Shown here: piece by piece, positions 20,231-31,927 of the stretch
Position numbering within the stretch: the stretch's first letter is position 1
Layout of the letters: every line of letters begins with the position of its first letter
Source: Cordia subcordata
Taxonomy: Eukaryota > Streptophyta > Magnoliopsida > Boraginales > Cordiaceae
Direction: 5' to 3'
DNA: 64,000 bases
Assembly: GCA_028554755.1 (NCBI GenBank)
Contig: JAPTOF010000021.1
Span: forward strand, 6,921,001-6,985,000
Notes under the pieces: generated by a model
Told to the model about the DNA's origin: nothing
Databases searched by the model: none
Seen by the model: only the letters and a program-made list of their open reading frames with translations
Program-made: the position numbers and the translations under genes

Positions 20231-22105
20231 TGATGTGCCCTTGAAGGTGCAAGCCCTAAAAGGTCCTGCAAGCATGTAGACCATGTAATATAGGGGTACT
20301 AATGTGGATGTCAAACCACAGGGAGGTTATTGTTAAGAAGCGAATCTTATGCTTGGTGTCCCATAAAGTGATGAACAGAAAACCTAGACTAAACATATTG
20401 TTGGTGTTTTGGATTAACGAGAGCTAGGAAGGAAATGAAGGGACTAAACTATGGATACTAGAAACGAAAAGTAAGAACTAAATTAATCTAGGGGGATTAA
20501 ACCTATGGGAAGGTGATAGGGTGACCTACGCTTGTGAACAGGTGACTCTTTAATTCAATGCTATAGGATTCGAGATATGGATTACTAAATATGGTTTCTA
20601 ATACTAAGAATCTATCTACTGTCCTAATTACACCCTCGGACTCGATCCGGGTCCAACCCTAAGTGTACATACTTAGAGCTATGGCGTGGTCCTTGTGTAC
20701 CTAAGGCTATAGGAGGGACTAAGGAGTTACTTATGTATCCTAGAACAATCCCACCCTAGTTCCTAAACCACTAGTCGGATTTAAAACTAAGACCTAGGGT
20801 TCCTAGGGTCCACTAAACTTATCTAGACTCCTATTAGCTGGATTTAAAACTAAAGAGGACTCGATCTAAACTAGTCCTAACTTAAGTACTGTCATTCTAG
20901 GGACACTAAAGTGGATTGGTATCTAATTGGCACAGTCCTACATATTCTAAGGTGAGACGTTGTGAATATGACATCCTATCTATGATACAAACATAAGCAA
21001 GTTTAATTTACACCATTGGAAACATTTAAGCATCAACATGTAGCAATATTTCAGCATGTATTCACTATAAAGCGTGTTAACATTCACATAGACATGAATT
21101 TAACTAACCCACTTTATATTATCCTCAAACACACACATAGACATGCATATTCAAAAGATTAGTAGCATTTTATAGCAAATACAACTTAATTTATATGCAT
21201 GCAACTCATTTAAGCATTACATCAAATACATAGACATCCAATGATATAAAGCTTTTCAAAAATAAGAGCAAAGTATGTATATATATAAGCCAATAAAATC
21301 CCATAACAAAGAATACAAAAAAATCTCATCACACAAGTGTAGTCACCCTAATCAATTTACTCAAGCATATAATAAAAGAGAATGAAAAAGGATTGAGAAA
21401 GCTCCCCTTCTATCCTCACTTTTTTCTTTACAAACTTGAGTAAATCTTCACCAAATGATGTTTGGATCCTTCAAAATCAACTTAATTCTAAGTGGGTGGG
21501 TGTGTTTGTGTGTGTATTAGAGGTGGGTGAAAATAGGGTTTTGCGTGTGAGAAGTGGGTGTGTGAATGGGAGGTGAAAAAGGGATCAAAATTTACTTAAA
21601 ATAGGCTATAAAAGGGCTTAAATAGTGCAGCAATCCTGTCTAACCGGGGGCCTTCGCCGGTCGACTGGCCCAAAGGGGTTTCTCTCTATTTTGGCCTGTC
21701 ACCTAGGCCACTCAACTAGCCCTTACGGGGCGGGTCGACCGGCCAAGTCAAAAGATTGGCCGATTTTCTCGCACTGCGTCTGTTTCGCTCTGATTGCCCT
21801 TTTCTTCGCCCGATTGCCTCCGAAAGCTCTTTTCATGCTTTTCCCATACCCCGAACACCTCGATCTTGACTCCAACATCAATTCTCCATCAATTCAAGTC
21901 TTGAGCTTCTGACCTAACTTCACCAAACACGAGAAATAAACATGCTTTAGTGTAGCGTTTGTCTTTAAACTCAACTATGTACATTTGCTTACGATTAAAC
22001 CTAACTCCAGTATATGTACTATACTATTGCATCTCTTAAAGCTCAAAACACCTCTTAAACATAGGCAAATAACAATGCAAACACACATAAAAACACAACA
22101 CATCA
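20231..22105 (-). repeat. Solo LTR of the B/C family, reversed
   Basis: 1875 bases with 7-base terminal inverted repeats TGATGTG and CACATCA and a 5-bp duplication of the target. The left end equals the B LTR end, and the body aligns with the C LTR in reverse (U3 start at 22050-22105). It contains CCGGTCGACTGGCC- and GGGTCGACCGGCC-like words at 21655-21745 and two TTAAATCC hairpins at 20771-20853. The absence of any internal sequence indicates loss by recombination between two LTRs. Confidence 0.9.
20771..20853 (-). other. Two TTAAATCC-loop hairpins in the solo LTR
   Basis: On the minus strand: TTAGTT, loop TTAAATCC, AGCTAA at 20834-20853 and TTAGTT, loop TTAAATCC, GACTAG at 20771-20790. Pairing is kept with T-G wobbles, while the arm sequences differ from those in A and C. 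Confidence 0.65.
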
Positions 22106-22240
22106 CTAGGTTTTTAAGCTGTCCATAGCTCATATAAAGTCTTAATTACTAACTTAGAAGGTGTGAACTTTAAGATGTATATTACTGTTTCAAGAGCATA
22201 ACCCCAAAATGATAAGGGTAAAGTTGTGTGAGTCATCATA
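22106..22240 (-). pseudogene. Copia integrase core fragment, right part
   Basis: The minus strand reads MNLVTSMMTHTTLPLSFWGY and then ALETVIYILKFTPSKLVIKT in one frame, which is the copia integrase segment around the catalytic Glu. One TAA interrupts the following ELWTA-KPS text. The right border is where similarity to the PPR upstream region begins. Confidence 0.85.
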
Positions 22241-22744
22241 GATGTCACCAAATTCATGGTGAAAGCTTGTTACCATCACAGTAATTAAACCAGTTCACAG
22301 TCTGCTAATATGCTATGAGCAATGGCATGCCTCTCCTTTTACTCTGCTCTCAGCTACCATTATCTACTATCCACAACCAATAAGCCTCTGTGCGATTCAC
22401 ACTGCACCACCCTATTCAAGTTCATTCCTTTTCCTTCTCTTCTCAAATTCTGTATAGAAACAAACACACGTGTGTACTCTTTTGATATATTCTTCCCTTA
22501 ATGCTTAATAACATATTGAGACAAAATATTTGGAAAGCGTTGATAAGAACATTAACTTCACCAATTACACCACTTTAATACAAAGGCTATGCAGAGAAAG
22601 ACATCTCGTGTTGCTGGCAAACTTATGCTTAAGCTAAAATTGGAAGGTAATTTACCATATAAGTTTACCTATTCAACCTTAATCCTGGGCTATGCAACCC
22701 ATGGTTCTTTTATCTGAAGCCAATGCGGTTCTAGGTGAAATATG
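22241..22744 (+). pseudogene. Truncated duplicate of the PPR gene (5' part)
   Basis: Aligns with 37137-37625: upstream sequence from GAAAGCTTG, the ATG at 22322, first exon, the short intron (donor GTTCAT, acceptor ...TTGAG) and the first ~75 codons of exon 2. Similarity stops at AGGTGAAATAT. Frame and stop defects are present, for example a one-base gain near 22709 that puts a TGA in frame. The intron is retained, so this arose by DNA duplication, not by reverse transcription of mRNA. Confidence 0.88.
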
Positions 22745-24535
22745 AAGGCTATTTTCTGCAATTGAATTTTTGATGTCTTAGACGTAGTCATTTTGCATAG
22801 AAGGTACTTTTGACAATTGAATGATTGCGAAACTCACATATATATATATATATATTGTAATAAAATAAGAGCATTATATTATTAATAATTATGTGATTTG
22901 TTGTATTTTATTAAAGAATCAATAGAGACTTAAATTCGAAACATAAAATTTTAAGGAAAATATACTACTATTAACACTTTTGTATTAGTTTACTATGGTA
23001 GGATAATAAATTAGTTGATGGTTAATTGTTCCCTAGATTAATGTCGAACAATTTAAGCTTTTAATTTGAAAGGTAGAGGTTGGATTAGGCAATATGTTTG
23101 TCAAATTGTGAAATTTGAGACGAAAGCAATGACGTTGAATTACTATTGATACTTTGGGCATGATAAAATCTCTCATTAACAATGAACCTCAATGTCACTT
23201 ATATTTGATGGTTCCACCTAGTAGCATAAAGCTTAGTTGTGTTAAATTTCACTTAATGTAGTAGAATTTCAAGCATTTCTTTATGTTGCTTTTGTAATCC
23301 TACTTTGATTTAAGTTTTGTATGTGATGTAAACCATTTTGATTTGATTTTTGTATATGAATTGCACTCCTTATGAGCGAACAAGAAAGGACAAAAGAACA
23401 AGCATTTCCTTTAACTTTATGGACTAGGATGCCTGGTTGCTGAAGAGATTACTCATTGAACAGAGATCGTCTTATCTTTGAATATGACATTTTTATAGTA
23501 CGTTGTAGATTTTAATATAATCCCTCATATTGTGGCATTAGTTTAGGCTTGAACTAAGGAGTTTTGAGATTTCTTTATTAGACTAACTTTCAGAATTCCA
23601 TATTAGATTAGCTTTGTTGTTAGTTAGTTCTCTCTTTATTCTTGCTCATTTATTTATAAGGCTAATAATAAGCTATTTCATTGTATTTCACCAGACAAAG
23701 GTTTTAAATTATAGTATTATCTTTTCTGCTCCTCTAGAGCTAAGATTGGTTTTGCCCAAAAATGAGAAAAAAAAATAACTAATAAAGAAGCTACTATGAC
23801 TACAAATGTATTCAATATACATGTATTCTTTTTTTTTTTTTCCTATAACAGGGAGAATTGGAGTTAAAATTCTAGCTTATTAATCCTTAAGTATCTAGTG
23901 ATCTCTTTGTTGCACAAATTTAAGTATATATTGATTACTATATGTGACATACTTAAGACAATACTTTGGCTTTAATCTCATCTTGTAAGTAAATATTTTC
24001 TTGACTCAACCTAGAGTTATGGTAACTTATTTGTGGTGTTTTGCTGATTATTCTATGGAAAGAAGTGGGGAATTCTATAAAGAATTCAAGCTCATATATT
24101 CTCTGCTTTACTTCACACTATTTTCTCATGGTCCTTACTTCCTTCCTATATCTATCTTTTGTGATAGAGTGAGGACTCAAACTTTTAATGAAACGTGTAA
24201 GTGGCTTTCTGCTTTAGAGTCTATTGAGTCCTATTTGTTTGACAAATTCAAATAAGGAGATCACTTCTAAATGAAGATGAGTACGGTTTCTAGTGGGCCA
24301 AATGACAATTTTACTATAAAGGTCTAGAGGTATTTGATACGCTTATGATGCTCGTACTTTTTTATTGGCTCATACTTGTTTTGTTCCTCTAAATCTTACT
24401 ATTACTTCTAATCACTACCCTTTAGTTCCTTCTGCAATGCAGAGAACTAGCTTGAAAAAAAAATTAAGTCAATTGAATTCCACCATTGATAATGTATTTA
24501 TCCAGTTGAGAGGTGGCAATAATATACTACCAATC
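22745..24535. other. AT-rich spacer with a TA microsatellite
   Basis: No gene or repeat family recognised. A (TA)n run lies at 22837-22855 and a T tract at 23829-23840. A frame of 84 codons at 24001-24255 has no features I can relate to a family and is left uncalled. Confidence 0.5.
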
Positions 24536-25768
24536 TGATAAGTCTGAAATAATCATTGAATTCATATTACTTGTGCTTAATTCTAGCATTAGATGCTTCC
24601 TAATTGGTACTTTTTATGTGTTTTTGCATGTTTATACTTGGAAAAAGGAGCTGGAAGCATTATATATAGATTCAAAAGACTTTTAGATGTGTTTGTACCT
24701 GATAAAATTAATTCTGCCACCTTGGAAAATACCATAAAGGCTCTAATTACAAATTTTGGATGTATATAAAGAGTTTTCTTATCCGATATGGACTCTAGTT
24801 AGGAATTTCTTCTATATATTTTCTTATGTATGTTTCATAGAGGATATCTTTTATTCAGAAAATATTTTTTCCAGCAAGTCTTCTCTTAGGCACCTATTCC
24901 ATGTCTATGGAGTTCTAAACTTCTTTCTAGCCAAGGGTTAATTCAGATTTTGATTATTCAATTCCGTGAGATCTAATTATTTTTCTTCTTTCACTTTTAT
25001 TTTGATATTTACGTGTTACTATTTTAAGAATTAATATTATCTTGTGATTGTTTAATTAGGCCCAAAATTTTCAATTGCTTAATGATAGGTAGCCAAATAA
25101 ATTGATTTAATTAATATAAGAATAGTGGTAACCAGATCTCCTGTGTAAACATATAATCTAATTGAGTAATTGTCGCGAGAGAATCGACTTTTAGAATTAG
25201 GTCTTTCTAGAATCTAGCATTGTCATTAGATAGACCAGGCATATTCAGGGGTTAGACCGTTTAATAGGTAAGGCAATAATGGGAAAAAATCGTAGTAGGT
25301 TTAAAATGTTATCAACACTGTAAGGAAAGATAAGGTTGTTAGGTGGTGCTGATGACAATAACTGATTTATGAAAATAGGTGGAGGTTATCTTTACATCTA
25401 GGATTGGATTTGTTGACAAAAACTAAGGTTAAACCCAAGGCTAGGCTTAATTCCCATTGATTTCTCATTTAATACTAATTTTCCAGCATTTATTTAGGTC
25501 TAGATCTCATCCATAGGTTTGATTTATTGCTATTTGTGTTTTTTAATTTATTGCCTAACTGTGTGCCCATGCTTAAGGGTTCGATGGTTGGATAGATTTG
25601 TGATAATTTGATTTTTTTGCATTACTTATTTGATTAATCTAATTGGCATCATTGGCATATCCTAAATCCCTCAATTCTTGTGGACTCAACCCTTTCTCAC
25701 CACGTACTCAAATTACATTTACGAGTTAAGAAACTAGAGCTTATTTTTGTGGTTTCGATGCCCCATCA
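24536..25768 (+). repeat. 5' LTR of element D
   Basis: Starts TGATAAGTCTGAAATAATC and ends GATGCCCCATCA, 1233 bases. Compared with the 3' LTR it lacks about 150 bases after GGAAAATA (near 24730). Confidence 0.88.
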
Positions 25769-25774
25769 AAATTT

Positions 25775-25791
25775 TGGCACCGCTATCGAGA
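25775..25791 (+). promoter_or_regulatory. Decayed tRNA-Asp primer site of element D
   Basis: 11 of 17 positions match TGGCGCCGTTGCCGGGG; all six differences are transitions (C/T or G/A), which fits decay by deamination. Confidence 0.65.
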
Positions 25792-25829
25792 ATTGGTGCT
25801 AAAATTTTTTATTTTTCATTATTTGGTCA

Positions 25830-27090
25830 TGTCATATAAGTGAGTTTCATTTTGATACCGAAATTGAAAAGACTGCAAAAAGCTTGAAAAAAGAAGCAAG
25901 TTGCGGACACAACTTGAGAGACAAGCTGAACATCACAAGCTTTGTCTGAATCACAGAGTGAGTCTGACAAAGAAGATGAGATGGCTAAAGTAGAAAGAAC
26001 TTTGTGTCAATTATCTAGAACTAAATATGGATTTCAATTTGAAATTAGGTCTAATATATCTGTTACCCACTTTTCGTGGATTGGAGAATAAGGACCCGCA
26101 TAAACACTTGAATGAATTTGATGTTGTTTGTTCAAGTATGAAGCCCCAAAGACTGAGCAAAGATCAAATCAAATTGAGGGCATTCCCGTTTCCTTGGGGG
26201 ATGCGGCAAAAGAGTGGTTATTCTACCTTGCATCCGATTCCATCATTACTTGGGGAGAGATGGCAAAAGCTTTCCTTGATAAATTCTTTCCAGCCTCTAG
26301 AGCCACGGTAATTAGGAGAGAATTTGTGCCATCAAGCAAAGGGATTCACAGTTACCTTATGATTATTGGGAGAGATTTAAAAGACTTTGCTTAAGTTACC
26401 AACAAGAAGGAATTTTCAAACAATCTCTCATCCAATATTTTTATGAAAGGTTGCTTCCAATTAATAGAAGGATGACAGACACCGTTAGTAGAGAAGCAAT
26501 TGTGAATAAAACACCTTGAGATGCTAAAGATTTGATTTCCATCATGATTGCAAATTCACAACAATTTGGGAATAGATACGAACCTTCGAGAAGAGTTAAT
26601 GAGGTAAATGTTTCTTCTCTTGATTCAAAGTTAACTCAACTAACTTCTCTTTTGCAAAGTTTGGTTGCAGGCAGTAGCATTCCTACACCTAAAGCTTGTG
26701 AAAATTTGTACTATGATGGGACACCCAACTGATATATACACCACGCTCCAAGAAGAGGAGCCACAACATGCCTTTGGAGGGTTTCCCTCTCCGCCACATG
26801 GGGGATATGACCAATATTCGCATACTTATAACTTAGGTTGGAAGAATCACCCAAACCTGAGCTATAAAGCAATACCATAAAATTTTAATCTGCTAAATCT
26901 ACAACACTTTATAAACAGCCCTACCACCACAGGCCATACCTTCATGTTCAGGTGCTTCTCTTGAGGATACTGTGAAATCTCTTGCTCTTAACACTCAATA
27001 ATTTCAACAGGAAACAAGGGCAAGCATAAAAAATTCGAAGAACCAAATGATCTAATTTGCAACATTCGTGGGTAGGTTGGAGTCTCGTAG
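25830..27090 (+). pseudogene. Athila gag of element D, fragmented
   Basis: Family text is split over frames: IEKTAKSLKKEA near 25862, RGLENKDPHKHLNEFDVVCS at 26075-26135, DQIKLRAFPF near 26165, AKEWLFYLASDSIITWGEM at 26206-26260, LDKFFPASRA near 26275 and YNLGWKNHPNLSY near 26830. The zinc knuckle region near 26690 keeps ICTMMGHPTD but not a full CCHC set. At least four stops or shifts. Confidence 0.8.
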
Positions 27091-28130
27091 TAAATTACCT
27101 TCTCAAACTGTTGCTAATTCAAAGGAGAATGCATATGCAATCACCTTGAGAAATGAAATAAAACTGCTGGATAGCCATTGCAAGACTAGCTGTGGGCATG
27201 CAAAGTTGACAACACCTAAAATAGAGAAAGAAATCAAAAAAGAAGGCACAAAACATGATGAAAAGGTGGTGGATAGCAATGAAACAGAGCCTAAAAATGG
27301 TACAGAGCTGGTGGTTAAGCCTTCTTTCCCTGAAGAGATTTGCAAAGTCCAAAAAAGAGAAGGAAAAGAAGGAGATTTTTAAGCTTTTTCACAAACTAGA
27401 GGTAAATATCTTCTTACTTGATGCAATTAGACAAGTATCTCAAATTGTAAAGCTTTTGAAAGAATTGTGAACTAACAAAAAGAAGCTCGTGGGAAATGAA
27501 AAGATAAGTGTGGAGGAGAATGTCTCTGCCATGTTTTAAAAAAGATTGCCACCGAAGGGCAAGGACCCAGGTATGTTTACTATTTCATGTCAAATAGGCT
27601 CTCTAGGTATTAAGAAAGCTGTGTGATCTAGGAGCATCTATTAATATTATGCCTAAGTCTATTTATTCTGCTTTGAATGAGAGGCCCTTGAAAGTAGGAC
27701 CTTTGAAAGAAACAGGAATCGTTATTCAATTAGCTAATAGGTCTTTAGTTTATCCTAAAAGTGTCTTAGAAGATGTTTTAGTGTGAGTAGATGATTTGGT
27801 CCTATTGATTATTACTTGATATGAAGAAAGATTCATCTTCCAATTCTTGTGAAATCTTGCTAAGAAGATCATTCCGTAGTACGGCTAGGACTAAAATTGA
27901 TGTGCACGAAGGTACTATCACTATGGAGTTTGATGGAGACATTGTTAAAATTGATGTTTATAATGACATGAAAAATCCTAGTGATGTGTCTTGTGTTTTT
28001 GCTTTAGAAATTGTTGATGATAATAAGCTAAGTGTTACTTCTTGTGAAAGTCACTCTCTTGCAAACCCGAAAGAATTTAAGAAAACTTTTGCATGTACCA
28101 ATAACTTTCAAGAACCAATTGCCACATGAG
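27091..28130 (+). pseudogene. Athila protease region of element D
   Basis: Follows gag with ELVVKPSFPEEICKVQK near 27305, then the protease word LGASINIMPKSIYSALNER near 27627-27680 after a frame break that removes the catalytic Asp context, then SCEILLRRSFRSTARTKIDV at 27841-27905. Text stops at 28130 and the next recognisable protein is the integrase end at 28262, so about 2.5-3 kb of pol is missing here. Confidence 0.8.
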
Positions 28131-28261
28131 AGAATCAAGGGAAGCCAATGTGAGAAATTCAAAGCCAATCGAATCCATCTATGGTGGACAAGAGGGATGC
28201 ACATAGGAAGTTACAGCTTTAATAGTCGAATAAGAAGAAAAGCAATGCTCATGAGAAAGTA

Positions 28262-28506
28262 AAAATCGACAAGGAAATGAAAAAGAGCTTGCAAGAAAAT
28301 GTTTTATATCAGCACTTTGGTTTTAAATTGTTCCCACTAGTCGATAGACTAGATGGATAGGTCCTTTTGCTATTACTAAATTATTTTCTTATGGTGTAGT
28401 TGAAGTGAAGGGCTTAAGTAATGACAAAGTCATCAAAGTTAATAGACATCGTTTGAAGACCGTCCATGAGAAAATTGAGCTAGAAAAGTCTCTAGATAAA
28501 GCTTAG
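28262..28506 (+). pseudogene. Integrase C-terminal remnant of element D
   Basis: The frame shows FGFKLFPL, WIGPFAITKLFSYGVVEVKG and KVIKVNRHRLKTVHEKIELE with breaks, the counterpart of 52760-52960 in element E. It ends just before the post-pol block. Confidence 0.75.
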
Positions 28507-28518
28507 ACAAATTGGCTA

Positions 28519-28567
28519 CGTCGAGCCAACAACGTTAAACAAAGGCACTGGTGGGAGGCAACCCATA
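28519..28567 (+). other. Conserved post-pol block, copy in element D
   Basis: Reads GTCGAGCCAACAACGTTAAA, CAAAGGCACTGG and TGGGAGGCAACCCATAGAG. Nearly the same as in E (53039-53086), although the pol next to it is far more decayed. Confidence 0.7.
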
Positions 28568-31500
28568 GAGTTAGAAATTTTAATTTGAGTCCCTAGGTGT
28601 TTTAGTTGATTTTTTATTTTTTTGTAAATTTTTCCCATTTTTTAGGAATTTTAATTTATTTTTGGTCATCTTCTTCCTTGAGAACCTTAACTTTGATCTA
28701 AATATGTCCTATGAGGGTTTTGATATTTACAAGTGAGAGTTGCTTTGGATTTTTGGTGTGTTTCTAAGCGGATTTCTAAAAAACAAAAAAAAAATTGAGC
28801 ACTAAGGGCTTAAAAGCGAGGACACGCAGGAATAAGAGGCTAATTGTTAATAAGACTTTATATTTAAAACCTTAACTTTGGTTTTATTTCAAATAAGCCA
28901 CCTTCCTTCTTCTCTAGAGAAACCCACCACCTTAGTCTTCCACCACCACCACTACAACCTTCACACCACCATTCTGAACACCTTAATCTTCAAAATCTTA
29001 CAAACCCACTTCACAAAATAACATAGGGAAGAATAGAATTGCACAAAAATCACATTACACACCTCCCATCACGCAAAAAAAAAAACATAGAGCCAAACGA
29101 ACCAACCACCCCTACCACTGGCACCGGAGGCGCCACCACCTACTAACCGTTGGACGGGTACTTTCACGAGTAAGAACCCGTTTGTACCATCTCAAAACAA
29201 CCCTCTACCCCTGTAGAACCCATACCTGACCCCTTACTTAAAACCTTACCCCACTCGTGACCTCCTTGAAGTTCTGACAGTCGCTGGCGGTCTAGTTGCG
29301 CCAACATGTGCAGGTGACTGCCAATACCACTTGAAGTCTCTCGTGTTGCTCTCTTGTGTTGCATAGCAAGGATTGAAGATGTTCAACCTCGCGAGCTCCA
29401 GATTTGATTTTTCACAAAGTATTTCACTTTGTTTTTTAGATCTAAAACTTCAAAAAAGGTATCCTGAAATCTTTTTGTGATTTTCTTTAACTTGAAAATT
29501 TTTCCATCTTGAGATTTTGGAAATTTTGTGTTTCAAGAATGTGGGTGATGAATTTGGTGACAATTTTGATTGAATTTCTTACTTGGGATTGTATATCATG
29601 TTTGTTATGGAGTATTAGAAATCTTATACAAGAATTAGGCATGATTAGCGTGAAAAGTACATTTTTAATACCCTAGCTAGATTTGTTTCAAAGATTTAGG
29701 TGTTACTTTGGCCTATAAATCATTGGGATTAGATAAAAAAATCATTGGGGTTAGATAAAAAAAAGTCGTTGATGAATACTTGTATAACTTTTGGACAATT
29801 TTAAGATGAGAATTGATTTGATTGCATAATTGTATTTAATCTGAAAGGGAAGAAAGACGTGTTTCTTTGTTTATGCATATCAAAGCTAAAAAAATTGATG
29901 AATCTCGTTGAGTATCATGGCCTCACTTCAGATGAATAATGGTCAGTTACACCACCTCCGACACCTCTCTTAAGGGAAATTCTCTTGCTTTTGCTTTTTT
30001 TTTCTTAATTAAGTTTTTTCTTTCTTTCATTTTATTGCTTTCTTTTCCTTACACATTGAGGACAATGTGCGTAATAAGTATGGTAGAGGAATGCTTCGTT
30101 TTAGTCTTTTATTTTGAGTCTTTTTTTTATGTATTTTATCTAGCATTTATTGAGTCTTTTTAAGTCTTCATGAATGAAAAAAAAAAGGAAAAAAGGAGAA
30201 AAACCAAAGAAATGACAAAAAAATTTGTTAAATGTTTTGTAAAAATGTTTCTTGTAACCTTTAATGTCTTTGGTTTCATGTCTCTTTGAGTTTCTAAGAG
30301 TCAAACTAGTAAGTATTTGAAAGCTTTTTGGTCAAATCGTTTTTCTTTTTACTCAACTTTCTTCTTTGTGAACTTTGTCATCTCTTTTGGAAAAAGTCTA
30401 ATTCCCATGCTCAGGAAGCTTGATTTGGTTGCAATAGTAAGTTGGTACGTGCGAAAAATCCATCATCATTGTATTTAGTTGCCTTTGATCGTTACTTTGA
30501 ACACACCGTGATTGAACCTTGCTTAATCTTAACTTGGGTTTAAAAATGTACATGCACTTAAATTGAAAGACATTGCTTAGTTTGAGTTTGATAGGTACTT
30601 GCCTTGATTTATTTTTTGTGGTAAAATTGTGAAAAAGTGCATATTTAGGAAAATTATGTCGAGTTTGAGATCACTTTTGCAAAAGTTTTGAAAGTCAAAT
30701 TGTGAAAAAAGGCACATGAATTAAAGTAAATTAAATAAGCATCTTCTTATTCCCCTGGTCAACCAGAAAAAAAGGCCCATGAGTAGAGCTAGTAGCCACC
30801 TAGAATTGTGACCAACTGAGTAACAGGGGACATTCATCACATGAAAAGGTTGAGTGGCATTCTAGGTGAGCCATGAAAGTTATATACGAAAGTGAATGAA
30901 AGCAGTTGAAGTGATCTAGCCTTCTGACAACTGAGCCCAGGCATAAACTTAATTTTTTTAGAAAAATTGCACATGAAGGTGAGTGCTTTTGATTTCTCTT
31001 CTTTGCATAGGCATAATCATACTTGGCTATAATCCTTTAGGTATGCTTTAATTGGTGCGAGGTTCATTTACATAGTGTTTGGGTGCTACAAGGGTAACTT
31101 ATATATGTAGTGATACTTGTTTTGTCCTGCTAGAAACTGGCTTACCTTTGTTTTCCCTCTTGCGTTTCTTTGAGTTATGGTGGAAGGACTTTTGAAGGTT
31201 TGTGTGTCTATATTTGCTTTGTGAGGAGGTTGGATTATTTTAAAGCTTGGTGAAAATTTTTTGATGGGATTCTTTTTGGTAAAACCTAACTATGGTCATG
31301 TTTTCTTACTGAAAAATGTTTATTTTGGGAGAATTCTTTTGCTGAAAATTTGAGTTTTTTGAAACTTTTAGTTGAGTCAGGTCTTCTTGTTTGAAGTGTT
31401 GCAAAAGTTTTTAAAGTTGAAGGCTTTCTTGCATTGAAAAGTTGCAATTATGACAGTAAAAGAAATGGCTTGGTTTCTGTATTTGGGAAGTATTTTGGAT

Positions 31501-31927
31501 TATTTGTTGACGCAGCATACTTGAGCTAATCATGGTTTAATAACTTGTATTAAGAATGAGGTTTTGAATAGACTTATTCTTGTGTTGAATGATGAAAAGA
31601 ATTGAAGTGGGTGGATTGTTGAAATCTCTAGTTTCTTAAAGTTGAATTGTGAAGTTAAATCTTGATGTTGCATATCTTAAATGTGTTAGGCAATGTGTGT
31701 TTTCATGAAATAAACTACTGGAAGTTTGGTTTGAAAAGAGAATAATAGTTACATTAGTTTTGTACTTGGAAGTGTTGCATTGCTTCTTGAAAAGGTTTAT
31801 TTACTTGGTTTTGAAAAACTAGCATCTAATTTGGCAAACAAAATTTTTTGTCAATCATGCATGTGTACTCTATATTCTTAACTATTTTCATGCTTGAGGG
31901 CAAGCATGGTTTAAGTGTGGAGGAATT
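28568..31927 (+). other. Non-coding 3' tail and purine tract of element D
   Basis: A CACCAC-rich stretch lies at 28925-28980, followed by AT-rich sequence. From about 30390 to the LTR it matches the E tail (54899-56346), including TTGTGACCAACTGAGTAAC and TTTGCAT...GCATAATCATACTTGGCT words. It ends in an inverted repeat CATGCTT/AAGCATG at about 31891-31910 and the purine tract GTGTGGAGGAATT. Confidence 0.7.

Noticed and set aside
24001..24255. 84-codon frame in the spacer before element D
   Set aside because: It starts with Met and has mixed composition, but nothing resembling a known domain and no second copy in the window.
24531..24535. CAATC and CAGTT (33297-33301) as the target duplication of element D
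   Set aside because: Only three of five bases agree; it is reported only as a possibility in the element description.
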